Assembly (NCBI GenBank): GCA_009663005.1
Contig: VIGQ01000997.1
Span: 117,501 to 135,000, forward strand
Length of the DNA: 17,500 nt
Source: Actinidia chinensis
Taxonomy: Eukaryota; Streptophyta; Magnoliopsida; Ericales; Actinidiaceae
Direction of reading: 5' to 3'
In this document: positions 8,030 to 16,546 of the stretch, one piece after another
How positions within the stretch are numbered: position 1 is the stretch's first letter
How the letters are laid out: each line of letters begins with the position of its first letter
The notes under the pieces: model-generated
What the model was told of the DNA's origin: nothing
The model's database searches: none
What the model saw: the letters and a program-made list of their open reading frames with translations, nothing else
Position numbers and translations under genes: made by a program

Positions 8030-9148
8030 AAGCTGGGCTGAGCTCGACTTAATCCTTCGCGATTTAACTTAATAGGTTGATTCGTAAAAATTACTCGACA
8101 AGTGGATTGGCTGCTTCCCCTTAGTTTTACCAAGTGTACTTGATTAAAGCTTACGAAGCAGTTCGGTGCTTTTATTTAAAGCTCCGCAGCTAACCCCTTC
8201 TCGTGATTTGATTCAAGTTAACTTCTAAAAATTATCGGACAAGCGGAGAGCTTGGTAAGATCGGCTAGCTTTCCCTCAGTTTTTACCAGTTGTTACTTGA
8301 TAAGGCTTTCGAAGGCAGTTCGGTGCTTTTGCAAAGCTCGGCCAACCTCTCCGCGATTTGATCAAGTTAACTGTAAAAATTATCGGACAAGCTTGGAGCT
8401 TGGTCACGCTCGGCTAGCTTCCCCTCCGTTTGTACCAAGTAATTGATTAAAGCTACGAAGGCAGTTCGGTGCTTTTGCAAGCTCGGTTAACCCCTTCCGC
8501 GGATTGATCAAGTTAACTTGTAAAAATTATCGGTTAAGCTTGGAGCTGGTCGCTCGGCCTAGCGTTCCCCTAGTTTTTTACCAAGTGTTACTTGATTAAA
8601 GCTTACGAAGGGCAGCGTTGCTTTTATAAAGCTCAGCTACCCCTTCTCGGATTTTGATCAAGTTAAACTTCTAAACATTATCGGACAAGCTCGGAGCTTT
8701 GGGTCAAGCTCGGCTGCTTTACCTCTCAGTTTTTACCAAGTGTACTTGATTAAGGCTTTCGAAGGCAGCTTTCGGTGCTTTTGCAAAGCTCGGCCAACCT
8801 CTTCTCGCGATTTGATCAAGTTAATTGTAAAAATTATCGGACAGCTTGGAGCTTGGTCAAGCTCGGCTAGCTTTCCATCAGTTTTACCAAGTGTTAATTG
8901 ATTAAAGCTTACGAAAGGCAGTTCGGTGCTTTTGCAAAGCTCGGTTAACCCCTTCTCGCGATTTGATCAAGTTAACTTGTAAAAATTAATCGGATAAAGC
9001 TTGGAGCTTGGTTCAAGCTAGGGTAGCCTTTCCCCTAGTTTTAACAAGTGTTACTTGATTAAGGCTTTCGAAGGCAGTTCGGTGCTTTTGCAAAGCTCGG
9101 CAACCCCTCTCGAGATTTGATCAAGTTAACTTATAAAAAAATATCATA
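8030..9148. repeat. Tandem array of ~153 bp monomers with three-monomer higher-order structure
   Basis: The landmark GCAGTTCGGTGCTTTT (with variants) starts at 8158, 8315, 8461, 8612, 8765, 8918 and 9074, spacings of 146-157. About seven monomers are present, the first and last divergent. Each carries GATTTGATCAAGTTAACTT, AAAAATTATCGGA and an imperfect palindrome, GAGCTTGGTCAAGCTC in the best copy (8849-8864). Variants recur in order: monomers 1 and 4 share TTTA(T)TAAAGCTC, 2 and 5 share GGCCAACCTCT, 3 and 6 share GGTTAACCCC, giving a period of about 454. The array lies just after the pol end on the sense strand, a position where Tat elements are known to carry satellite-like arrays. Confidence 0.93.
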
Positions 9149-9235
9149 GAAAGTGTAAACATATTTGCGTAAAGAAATAATTGAAAGATTGCAATGCTTT
9201 TTATTACATATGTTGAAGCTCAGTGCGGCATTACA
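9149..9235. other. AT-rich spacer between array and pol end
   Basis: A short AT-rich stretch with no repeat monomer and no coding match. It is the first part of the sense-strand 3' untranslated region. Confidence 0.4.
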
Positions 9236-10340
9236 ATTTAGTGGAAGTACTTTCCTTTTTTTTTTTCTTTTTTTGCAGATGTGGAATTTCTAGGGTCGCG
9301 GGATTTTTCTTTTTCCTTTCGCAGCCTCCAAATAGTACCGGAACTTCTTGCGGAGAGTTTGATTATTTTGTAGGGCCCCTCCAGTTCGGGGCAAGCTTGT
9401 CGTCGGTTGGATCTTTGGTGTTATACAAGACTGTTCTGAAGAACAGACTGAACACTTCAAATTCGTCTCCGTTGAACCTTTGGTTGAGGATTCGCCAGCG
9501 GTTTGATTAGGTCGACCATTCTAATGAGTGCATTCTCTTCCTTCTTCAAGACAAGGTCTAGATCTAGGGCCAGGGACCTCGTTGTTATGAGATGTAATGT
9601 AAGCCTCTATACGAATTGTGGGTAGGGGACCGACTCCAGTGGGAGTTATGGCTTCGAATCCGAAAGCCAGTGAGTTATGGCGTCTCGTTCGTCGCCTTTC
9701 GCAGTTGTGGTCCGATAAGCCCACAACACGTTTGCCAACTCGTCGACCCATCGTCTTGGCCTTCTCTAGTGTTTTTTTGATCTCGTTCATGATAGTCTTA
9801 GTAGTGGCCTCAGTTTGGCCATTGCACTATGGGGAATCGGCGTTGAGTGTAGAATTTCAATCTTCGGTTGCTCTAACAGACTCCTCGGACTTGCTTCGAC
9901 GGGAATTGGGTTCCATTATCCGACAGAAGGCCCGTGGATGCCGAATCTGATAGGAATGTTACCGCGAGAAAACTTATCACGTCTGTCTCTTTGTTTTTTT
10001 TTTTATCTGTGGCCAGCGGATCAGCCCTCCACCATTTAGTGAGTAATCGGTCGCTGCAAGTAAGAAACTCTGGTTGCCAGGAGCTCTGGGTAGGACGCCA
10101 CGTATCATTCCCCATTGGGGAAGGCCAAGGATAGTAAGCGGAGAGAGTCCCTTGCAGGTTTGAGGGCATCAGGGGTGAAAAAGAGCTGACATTGTTGCAC
10201 CTGCGCAATATTACCTGGAGGCATCCTTATGGCCATGTAAGGCCATCAGTACCCCTGCGAAGAGCTCTATGTGCCAATGATCTTCCCCCAGAGTGTATCC
10301 GCCACATTTCTCTCATGGATTATAAAGTTACGTCCTAGAC
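9236..10340 (-). pseudogene. Integrase domain of gypsy pol, frame-broken
   Basis: Integrase inserts the element's cDNA into the genome. From right to left: zinc-finger remnant with RRCNNVSSFSPL (about 10165-10210); first catalytic Asp in MGNDTW (codon 10104-10106); KWWRADPLAT; FLAVTFLSDSA; second Asp in SDNGTQF (codon 9918-9920); catalytic Glu in CNGQTEAT (codon 9809-9811); KKTLEKAK; SLAFGFEAITPT; and the C-terminal part YNTKDPTDDKLAPNWRGPYK (about 9370-9430), ending in PRNST near 9250. The second Asp and the Glu are 109 bases apart, matching the family's D-35-E spacing plus one extra base. All three catalytic residues are visible but lie in different frames. No chromodomain is seen, in keeping with a non-chromovirus. 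Confidence 0.87.
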
Positions 10341-10779
10341 AAGGCTCGGATGTACAACACAGCAAGTAAAAGCCTCCCGTGGAGATATCCAGAACCGTTG
10401 CAGCCGTGATCATGATCTTATGAGCCTATTTCTTCATCTGGCAGCTGGTCAGTCCGTAAATAGTTCCGATAGGGTCCATCCAAAGCTAGGGAACGAGTTG
10501 TTGTGTGACAAGAACGGATGGATTGTGTTTCTCTCTATACTGGGGACCGAGATGGACGGTCGACTGCAATCGTTCTGCCGTGGTCCCCTTCAAAAGTGGA
10601 TGCTAAGATTGCAAGCGGGCATCTGCATGAGCATTGAATTCTCTCTCGGCCCGTTCGATTTAACGCTCAAAAAACTCGCTGAGAAGGTTTTTGCCACCTG
10701 CAAATATTTGCCATTTAACCCCTCAAGCCTTCAAAATTTGCCCGTCACCTGATTTACGGACTAGTTGTGAAATCGTTGT
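10341..10779 (-). pseudogene. Linker between RNase H and integrase, poorly preserved
   Basis: This stretch connects the RNase H-like region to the integrase. On the minus strand short open pieces can be read, for example RPSISVPSIERNTIHP near 10505-10560, but I recognise no domain. In this family the stretch normally holds a low-conservation linker and the start of the integrase zinc finger. Treated as degraded pol. Confidence 0.4.
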
Positions 10780-11230
10780 ATAAGCACAACTCCGGCACTC
10801 CCAAATTGTTGGCAGGACTAATCCTGCGATCAGAGCTTATACTCGGCTTCGTGTTCGTCGCTGGGAAATTAAACTGAGGCATTGTTCGAAAAAACCGCGC
10901 CTTCGGGACTCCTCAACTACTCCTTGCGACTGCCCCTTGGGGTTTTTGCTAACGTGACCTTTACATCTGCCATGCCAAAGAAAGCTCTTCCTGAGGTGGT
11001 TTTAAAGTAACCTCTGCTCCCTCAGGTAAACCCTTTAGTTCAGCGGGGCCTCTTTCTCTGGGTGGCTCTGGATTGACCTCGGTATTCTCTTTCGTAGTTC
11101 TGAGCTCGGACGGTGCATTTTGTGAATTTTCCCCTCTCTACAAGGATTTGGATTGGATTCGCCCTGGGATTTTCGTCCTGGGGAAAACTCTACCACGAAG
11201 TCCACTAGTACCTGCCCCTTGATTGCCGCC
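10780..11230 (-). pseudogene. Second (archaeal-type) RNase H-like segment of pol
   Basis: On the minus strand KGQVLVDFVVEFSPG (about 11180-11225) is the linker that precedes the extra RNase H in Tat elements. A proline and charge-rich linker follows (to about 11040). Then come degraded RNase H pieces and FNFPATN followed by E(A)EY-like and (L)IAG-like remnants (about 10805-10880). RNase H removes the RNA strand after reverse transcription. That this is the extra archaeal-type RNase H rather than the ordinary gypsy one is inferred from its position after a complete RT-RH block and from the linker motif. Frames change several times. Confidence 0.6.
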
Positions 11231-12420
11231 CTTGGTAAGAAACTTATGTCAAACTGCCCAAGTTCTAAGGACCATTAGAAAGTTGGCCCGTCAGGTATGC
11301 TTTTCATCCAAGATGGGCTTGAGCGGGGAACTAGGTGTTAAACCGAGATGGGGTGTGATTGGAAATAGTGCATGAGGCTTGCGTGAGGTTTTCACTTACT
11401 AGGGCCAGAATGAGCTTTCTAATGGCAAGTATCGGTCTGACAATCAGTTAGTGTTTTGCTCACAAAATAGATCGGGCACTGCTCGGTTGATCACCTCTTC
11501 TTATAGACTGAGCTCATCGCGTGTTCAGATTAACAGCGAGATTAAACGTTGGAGCAACTCTCCTTCGTCCGGGGTGGATAGGAGTGGAGGCTGGTCAGAT
11601 ATTTTTTGGAATTATTGGAGCGCCAATCGGATTCCTCATCCACGAAATTGGTCCATTTTGCGCAAGAGCTTAAAAAATGGGCGGAACATTTGTAGAAGAC
11701 TTACTGATGAACCGTTGCGAGATGCTGCCATCCCGGTTAGTTTCTGCACTCTTTGCCATTCCTCGGGACTGGCTATCTGTGGACTCATGGAAGCAATCTG
11801 CTCGGGGTTTGCTTGATCTCGTCTTGCGACGAGATGTGCAAGGAAATTTCCCTGAGCCCACCACCAAAGGCACACTGAGCTGCATTAAGTCTGAGCTATG
11901 TTTTGGAGGATCGCAAAAATCTTCAGTCAAGTCCCCTGAGGTGATCCGACTCTTCTTTGCTTCACCTCCATGTCGTCGATTTTTGTAAGGCATCCATGGT
12001 CTTCCCAAGACGTGCGTTGAAAATTTTCGTTACCATTCTTTAGTAGTGGCCCCTGCATTTTCGAGCCCAAATGGCCATGGACTTTGTAGCAAAAAAACAC
12101 TCCTTGGGGTTCATAAAATGCAGTCTTTTTTTGATCCCGGTCCGTGTAGAGGATCTGATGATATTCCTCTGTACGCATCTGAGGGAAAACTCATACAGGG
12201 ATGACCCGAGGTGCTATCAACCAACTGATCTATTCTTCGGCAGTGGGAAACCAGTCCTTTTTGGGACAAGCCGGTTGATGTTGGTGAAATCGACACAACC
12301 CGCCACTGCCCCGTTTTTCTTTTTTACCACCACGGGTGTTCGATACAACCAACTGTGGTAAATGACTTCGATTATTGCGTCAGCCTCCGGAGCTGCTCAC
12401 TTCTCGATCACAAGCGTCCC
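11231..12420 (-). pseudogene. Reverse transcriptase and first RNase H region of gypsy pol, frame-broken
   Basis: The polymerase that copies element RNA into DNA. On the minus strand in order: VKKK..G and CRFHQH-type remnant (about 12295-12345), RIDQLVDSTSGHPCMSF (about 12180-12235), DAYRG, the DQKKTAFYEPQGV segment (about 12098-12136), and the catalytic aspartate pair IDDMEVK (codons near 11969-11980, with an extra base before the Ile). Next come SGKFLGH-like FLAHLVARRD (about 11815-11850), VQKLTGMAA (about 11725-11755) and PFFKLLRK (11650-11680). DEESDWRSNNSKKYLTS (to 11580) and LLSTPDEGELLQR (about 11540-11580) mark the RT-RH junction. Segments sit in at least three frames. Identification is secure; activity as sequenced is not possible. 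Confidence 0.9.
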
Positions 12421-13097
12421 ACCGTGCTCGGGAGCCGACCTCCTTCCCCTTTGTTTGACCGGTCGGAAATCCAGTTGAACGTTCAGCTCGTGCTTGATAA
12501 GTTTGGGTCAATGTTCGTTCGTCGGCGTTTTTAAGGGGTCCCTGCAAAATGCGGTCGATGTTACTTTCAAGAGTTGATGAGTTCGGTCCTCCTCGCATTC
12601 ATTCAGGTCTGACCGACCAGAAAAAAGTGATGTGACAACCGGCTCATCATTCATAGCGCACCATTCCTCGATGGACCTGTGTTGCCTCGGGCTCACACCC
12701 ACATCCGCCACATCACGTCTAGATCCGCCTCGATCATTGGAACTTCTTTCACATCGCCATCTTGGTCGACACGTTGCCAGTAGTCATGTTTATGTGCGGC
12801 ACTAGTCCCCTCCATAAATGGCCTCCCGCCCGGAGCGCGAGGAATTTTAGGGCTTGGTGAAGTGTGGAATCCCACTCCTTTCAAATCCGGTCAACAATCT
12901 CTTCCCACGATAGCATATATGGTGAGGTAATAGTCCACCACGACACATTCCGTCATCAATCTTAGGAGCCCTGCTAGGGGTTTGAGAGACCGGTTCCTAA
13001 GGGCCAATGCGCTGAGCATTAACCCGAATAGCGGAGTACGGGCTAGTGTCAATTGGTCTTGGGGGGGATTTTAATTTTTTGAATAAATCGTAATACA
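12421..13097 (-). pseudogene. Protease to reverse transcriptase linker of pol
   Basis: Short minus-strand frames carry recognisable pieces of the region between protease and RT. These are GVGFHTSPSPKIPRAPGG and KEVPMIEADLDV (12700-12880), then charged sequence including SIEEWCAMNDEPVV (about 12630-12670), and DFRPVKQ-like TGFPTGQTKGKE (about 12440-12480) just before the RT. No catalytic residues are expected here. Several frameshifts are present. Confidence 0.55.
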
Positions 13098-13304
13098 TTA
13101 CCCTTTTCGAACGAGCTTCAGGTAGTCCAAAAGGATTCTTTTGACGTCGTCCCTCCAATCCTCAATGCACACTGATGGGTCCGAGTGGGATGGTGTACTC
13201 TTTCGAGGTCTGCCTGGAAGGGACACATTCCTCTCAGTTCGGCTGTCTTTATCTCTTCGGCAGTGATTGGGACCGAGAGCACCTTGTGAATTTTGCTTGA
13301 TCAT
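13098..13304 (-). pseudogene. Aspartic protease region of pol, lacking the Ser-Gly of the active site
   Basis: The retropepsin that cleaves Gag-Pol. On the minus strand the open frame reads STPSHSDPSVCIEDW, then DVKRILLDYLKLVRKG. This corresponds to the segment leading into the active-site Asp. In the family that Asp is followed by Ser/Thr-Gly and about ten further residues before the Leu-Lys-Leu helix. Here LLD is joined directly to YLKL (near 13113-13125) without a change of frame, so the D-S/T-G motif is missing. Either a short in-frame deletion has removed the active site, or sequence was lost in assembly. Confidence 0.65.
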
Positions 13305-13416
13305 GCGATCTCATTCCAGATTTTGCTCTATAGACTGGGGTCATTCGGGCCCTCGATCATGTGGATGGTGCCAAAGGGAAAGTCTTCATCTCCGGTCTGC
13401 CGCCTCTTCTGCCTCC

Positions 13417-14920
13417 TCATGACTCAATCGGGCCTTCGTTGGCCTCGTTTACGGCCGCTCGCACGGGGCTTCTCATTATCCACGAACTATTTAAGGTGTC
13501 CATTGTGGGACCAATTGTTCTAGAAAAGCTTAAGAGCTCTTGCAGAGTTCTCAGTTTTGTGCCCGTTTCTCGCCGTGATATGAGCACTTCCCACGCTGAT
13601 TTTGCCTTTTGGGTCGACCACCCATAGGTTCTTGGATTCTTGAAGTATGGTTGATGTCTGTGATTCTGGCAAGAGTTGTAAATCGTGATAATAAATTGGT
13701 TCTTTAAAGACCCATTAATTTCCTTGCTTAGCCCTTGTTTAGTATGGATTAGAACCCATCTTCCTCTCTTAATGGAGCCTCTCCGAGGCCAGTTTGCCTT
13801 CCGTATTATCGGACTCCCTAACGTCATCCTCCAATCGGGCGAACATCTCGAACCGGGACACGAGGTCTCGAAGGCCGGTTGAGGGTCCAGCGTTAGGGTC
13901 TCCAATACTCGATACCCACGGGGGACAATACGGCTCTGTAAATGCCATGGCCATCTCTCGGAACATTCCGCGATTTCATTATACGTTTCCAATATTTTCT
14001 ACTGTCATTCTTGATCGACTCGTTTCTGCCTTTACTTCAAGTTAGCAACGAGCTAAACTGCCTTCGTTTCTTTTCTTCTTGTTTTGTGGGGTGACTTGGT
14101 ATTTATGACAAATGAGCTACAAACGACTCAGTGAGTATATTAAAAGTTTTCTTTGACCTCTGGACGTGGTAATTGTCGAACCATTTTAAAACCTGGTCTC
14201 CTAGACTGGATGGGAATACTCTGCACATGAGAGCATCCACTATGATTCCACAGAGCCATAATCTGTCTCACGTGGCTCACATGGGACCGAGGATCTGGAA
14301 CTTCCAGGTTTGTACAAGGTAACCTGAGTGGTACGAATTTCTCGGGGGATCACATCCCTTCTGCTCCGGGAAAAATGGAGTCTAGAACCCGAAATTTAAT
14401 CCCTTTCAGATAGCCAATGGATGAGCCGCAGATCCCACTTGGCATGAACGCTCATTACTACACGGCCTCCATTCGGCGATTGAGAAATTTGTCTCAAGTC
14501 CACCATCTGACTCATCTTTGCATTGAGAGCTCCGTAGTCTCACTTCTTCGCCGAACGATGCGGGGAAGACTTCTGCTGCGTGACACCTCAGTTCGATATC
14601 TACCGTTGGCCTCCGGCTTGGACGCGCAACGGGTCGCCTCTCCCTTGAATTCTCTGCTGGCTCCTTCTCCTCACTGATACTTGTCCTGGAAGACTGTATA
14701 TTGTCTGCAGGGTGGACTGGCCGCCCATAAGCCGGTGTGAACCAAATTTTGAGCCATGTGCGTAAGCTGTGCTTGCAGTCGTCCTATCGTGGAATCCGAT
14801 CGTCTCTTCAGCGGGGATAACGACCCCGGGCTTCTACTTTCGAGGTGGCCTTCGCCGCCCCTCTGACAATCAGTCGTAGTTTGCCCCCTCTATCCCCAGG
14901 CGTTCTAGGGACATATGGGC
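13417..14920 (-). pseudogene. Gag polyprotein of the gypsy element, frame-broken
   Basis: Gag forms the virus-like particle around element RNA. Recognisable on the minus strand: a charged N-terminal part with SRERRPVARPSRRPTVDIE-like sequence (about 14580-14650); LEVPDPRSHVSHVRQIMALW (about 14250-14310), the start of the retrotransposon gag domain; RRPGFKMV; FVINTKSP (about 14088-14112); [12 protein letters not shown] (13957-13992); [20 protein letters not shown] (about 13810-13870); and a zinc knuckle beginning CSYHGEK (13566-13586) with the remaining His and Cys out of frame. The 191-codon frame at 13417-13992 joins the capsid end, basic linker and knuckle region. No initiator ATG can be fixed; gag probably begins between 14700 and 14920. 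Confidence 0.8.
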
Positions 14921-15002
14921 GTTCCCCCCGATGTTCGACGATGCCGGAGCAGTTTTCTCCCTCAGAAGTTATGCGTTGGCGTCTTAGCAGGTATCAAGAG
15001 CC
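14921..15002 (-). other. Leader between primer-binding site and gag
   Basis: A short untranslated leader on the minus strand, downstream of the 5' LTR. No other feature is seen. Confidence 0.4.
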
Positions 15003-15025
15003 GATTTCCCACAGACGACGCCAAT
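15003..15025 (-). promoter_or_regulatory. tRNA primer-binding site next to the 5' LTR
   Basis: The complement directly after the LTR end (...TCTTACA) reads ATTGGCGTCGTCTGTGGG. This is one base from the TTGGCGCCGTCTGTGGG primer-binding sequence common in plant gypsy elements. A tRNA 3' end pairs here to start minus-strand DNA synthesis. It fixes the element's orientation: the 5' LTR is on the right, and transcription runs leftward. Confidence 0.8.
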
Positions 15026-15331
15026 TGTAAGAGTGAGTTATAATGCGGAAATCGAAAGTAAACACCAGCGAGATTATCCTGCCCTTGGGGACTCTGTAGG
15101 GTGCCCAAGTTGACGACTTCACTTAATAACTGCACACTGAAAACAGTAAGTCCAGGCAGCCAGAGCTGTTTTAGAGAATGAAGAAACGGATCTCAGACAG
15201 TCAAGGTTAGATGGACCTGAAAGCTCAACTCAATAAATGTGAGTTCCAAGCGGAACCAGAAAAGAAGCGCTCTCAAGCATTCCAGAAGAAGAAGAAGAAG
15301 AAAAAAGCTCCTTACCTCTACGTGGCTTCTA

Positions 15332-15340
15332 CTTATATAG
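15332..15340 (-). promoter_or_regulatory. TATA-like box in the 5' LTR (inner)
   Basis: The complement reads CTATATAAG. The same nine bases occur in LTR A (461-469) and LTR B (3433-3441). It is followed on the minus strand by AGAAGCCACGTAGAGGTAAGG, which includes a donor-like GAG|GTAAGG. Conservation in all three noisy copies supports function. Confidence 0.5.
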
Positions 15341-15650
15341 TTTAGCTTGGCGTGTGTCTGACGCGGCCAAAGGGTGATTGGCTTTACCGGGTAGTTCACC
15401 CAATGTTCATCTCTTGTGAGGGGTTGGTTGTCCTCCCTGCTATCATGAATTTCCATGCCGGATTTGGGGCTGAGCATCGTGCCCGTATCGTGCAAGCATC
15501 ACTATTTTTTTTTTGTCCGTGTCATCGTCGGGATTCCCTCCAATGTTTTGGGGTTCAATTCCGTAGTTTGTGGTCGTTAGGTGTTGATGTTGGCGCGGCT
15601 GTCGAATAATCAACAGTTATTCCCGAGCTCGGGTAGGGTGCATCCCTGTA

Positions 15651-15656
15651 CTTATA
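15651..15656 (-). promoter_or_regulatory. TATA-like box in the 5' LTR (outer)
   Basis: The complement reads GATATAAGTACAGG. The counterpart in LTR A is TATAAATA (757-764) and in LTR B TATAATAA (3717-3724), each followed by ACAGG and GCACCCTACCC-type sequence. Its position near the middle of U3 is typical, so this may be the main or an alternative core promoter. Confidence 0.4.
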
Positions 15657-15813
15657 TCGAGCTCGGACTCACTCTGTAATATTGTTTGCAATGTAAGTCG
15701 GCACGGGGGGGGGGGGGGGAACAGTCCTTGTATAGTGGTCAAGGCTCTCTAGCTTCATCTCCCCATGCCTTCTAGTAGCTGGGTACCTTATTCGTATGTT
15801 TCGTATCCCTACA

Positions 15814-15818
15814 ACAGG
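15814..15818. repeat. Right target-site duplication of the gypsy element
   Basis: ACAGG follows the LTR end CCCTACA and pairs with ATAGG at 3139-3143, with one mismatch. Removing the element and one copy restores an uninterrupted glutaredoxin frame across the site (His-Arg-Gly-Gly-Lys). Confidence 0.6.
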
Positions 15819-15968
15819 GGAGGGAAGCTTGTTCCTTTGCTTACTCAAGCCCAGTTAGAGGTTTTCAGTTATTTGGTTGGTAGTAGTGATATGAACAATA
15901 AGGTATATACAGTCTTTGGATTTATATTGGTTATTGATATTGTCGACTCTGATCTAAAACCCAAGTAG
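15819..15968 (+). pseudogene. Class I glutaredoxin, 3' part of exon 4 after the insertion
   Basis: Directly after the target duplication the frame reads GGKLVPLLTQAQLEVFSYLV and stays open to TAG at 15966-15968. GKLVPLLT is the conserved C-terminal helix of plant class I glutaredoxins. It follows in phase on TTA(M/Q)HR, which ends at 3143. In known proteins only some ten residues follow the LLT motif, so the further 40 codons are either an extended tail or the result of a missed stop by frameshift: a TAG is available in another frame at about 15853. With 12.7 kb of retrotransposon inside the exon, the normal C-terminus cannot be made from this copy unless the element is removed. Confidence 0.72.
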
Positions 15969-16048
15969 CACTACCCATTAAGATTTGTTTTCTACTCTTC
16001 TTTAGATTTGTTTGTATGGTACTAGTTGCCCCATGCTAACTATGGTCG
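15969..16048 (+). other. Probable 3' untranslated region of the glutaredoxin gene
   Basis: AT- and T-rich sequence with no coding match. It directly follows the open frame and precedes an inverted-repeat element. No clear polyadenylation signal was identified. Confidence 0.35.
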
Positions 16049-16546
16049 TTAGGGTTGAGCAAGAAAATCGTTTGGGCTGTGAAACCGGCTGACCAAACCA
16101 ATCCACACTGTTTGGTCTGGTTTTTACTACAACGGTTTGATTTTGGTTTACGAAATGGAACACCGTAGACCAATGGTTTGATTTGTTGTTTTGAGGTCAT
16201 GGTTTTGGTTTTAAACTGCATGGAACCGAACTGCGACTAATTATATAAAAGTACCACGTCATTTTATCATGTATAAATACCACTTTAGTTTTGTTTTAGT
16301 AGTGAGTTCTTTTATGCCAATAAAGGAACTTTATTGGTCTAGATATGTATGCCTTCTTGAAATATTTTGGTAATGACAACGATAATATTAGAACTGTGAA
16401 ATTGAACTGAACAAAATCACCTTTTACCGTTCAGTTTCATAGGTTCCAATACTTCAATTTAGTTTTAAGCTTCCTCGAACCATTATGGTGGTTTGGTTCA
16501 TTGTTTTCACTAAAACCGCATCAATATGAGCCATGCACTCCCCTAA
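16049..16546. mobile_element. Non-autonomous inverted-repeat element of about 500 bp, GTTTGGTTT-rich
   Basis: The left end reads TTAGGGTTGAGCA and the complement of the right end reads TTAGGGGAGTGCA. Both arms continue with ACCAAACCA and GGTTTTGGTTT-type sequence, so the complement of the right arm resembles the left. No coding capacity and no convincing target duplication are seen. Elements with AACCAAACC/GGTTTGGTT arms are common in plant genomes; the superfamily is not determined. Confidence 0.45.

Larger units (their letters stand above)
3144..15813 (-). mobile_element. Ty3/gypsy LTR retrotransposon, probably Tat lineage, inserted in a glutaredoxin exon
   Basis: This is a full-length element of about 12.7 kb with two LTRs, a primer-binding site, gag, protease, reverse transcriptase, RNase H and integrase in gypsy order on the minus strand. 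A long 3' region carries a tandem array and an antisense gene. A second RNase H-like segment, an extra ORF antisense to pol and a satellite-like array in the 3' region are known traits of the plant Tat lineage, so I assign it there by inference. Each protein domain is recognisable but broken by frameshifts and stops, so as sequenced the element could not encode its own proteins. Glutaredoxin coding sequence flanks both ends in phase. Confidence 0.88.
15026..15813 (-). repeat. 5' LTR (copy C) of the gypsy element
   Basis: This LTR is about 788 bases, with plus-strand ends TGTAAGAG and CCCTACA. It is the longest of the three LTR copies and lies next to the primer-binding site, so it is the promoter LTR. 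It includes a GAA-rich run (15283-15306) and a 15-base G run (15705-15719); copies A and B have about seven G. Two TATA-like boxes on the minus strand are conserved. Confidence 0.9.

Noticed and set aside
8030..9148. CRISPR-like or other regular repeat-spacer array
   Set aside because: The whole ~153 bp unit is repeated and there are no unique spacers. It is a tandem satellite-type array in a plant retrotransposon.
9223..9510. Plus-strand open frame of 95 codons
   Set aside because: It is the complement of the integrase C-terminal coding region (LAPNWRGPYK on the minus strand).
9618..10134. Plus-strand open frames over the integrase
   Set aside because: They are shadows of the integrase core on the other strand, which carries the D, D, E residues.
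14417..14677. Plus-strand open frame of 86 codons
   Set aside because: It is antisense to the gag N-terminal region, with no motif of its own.
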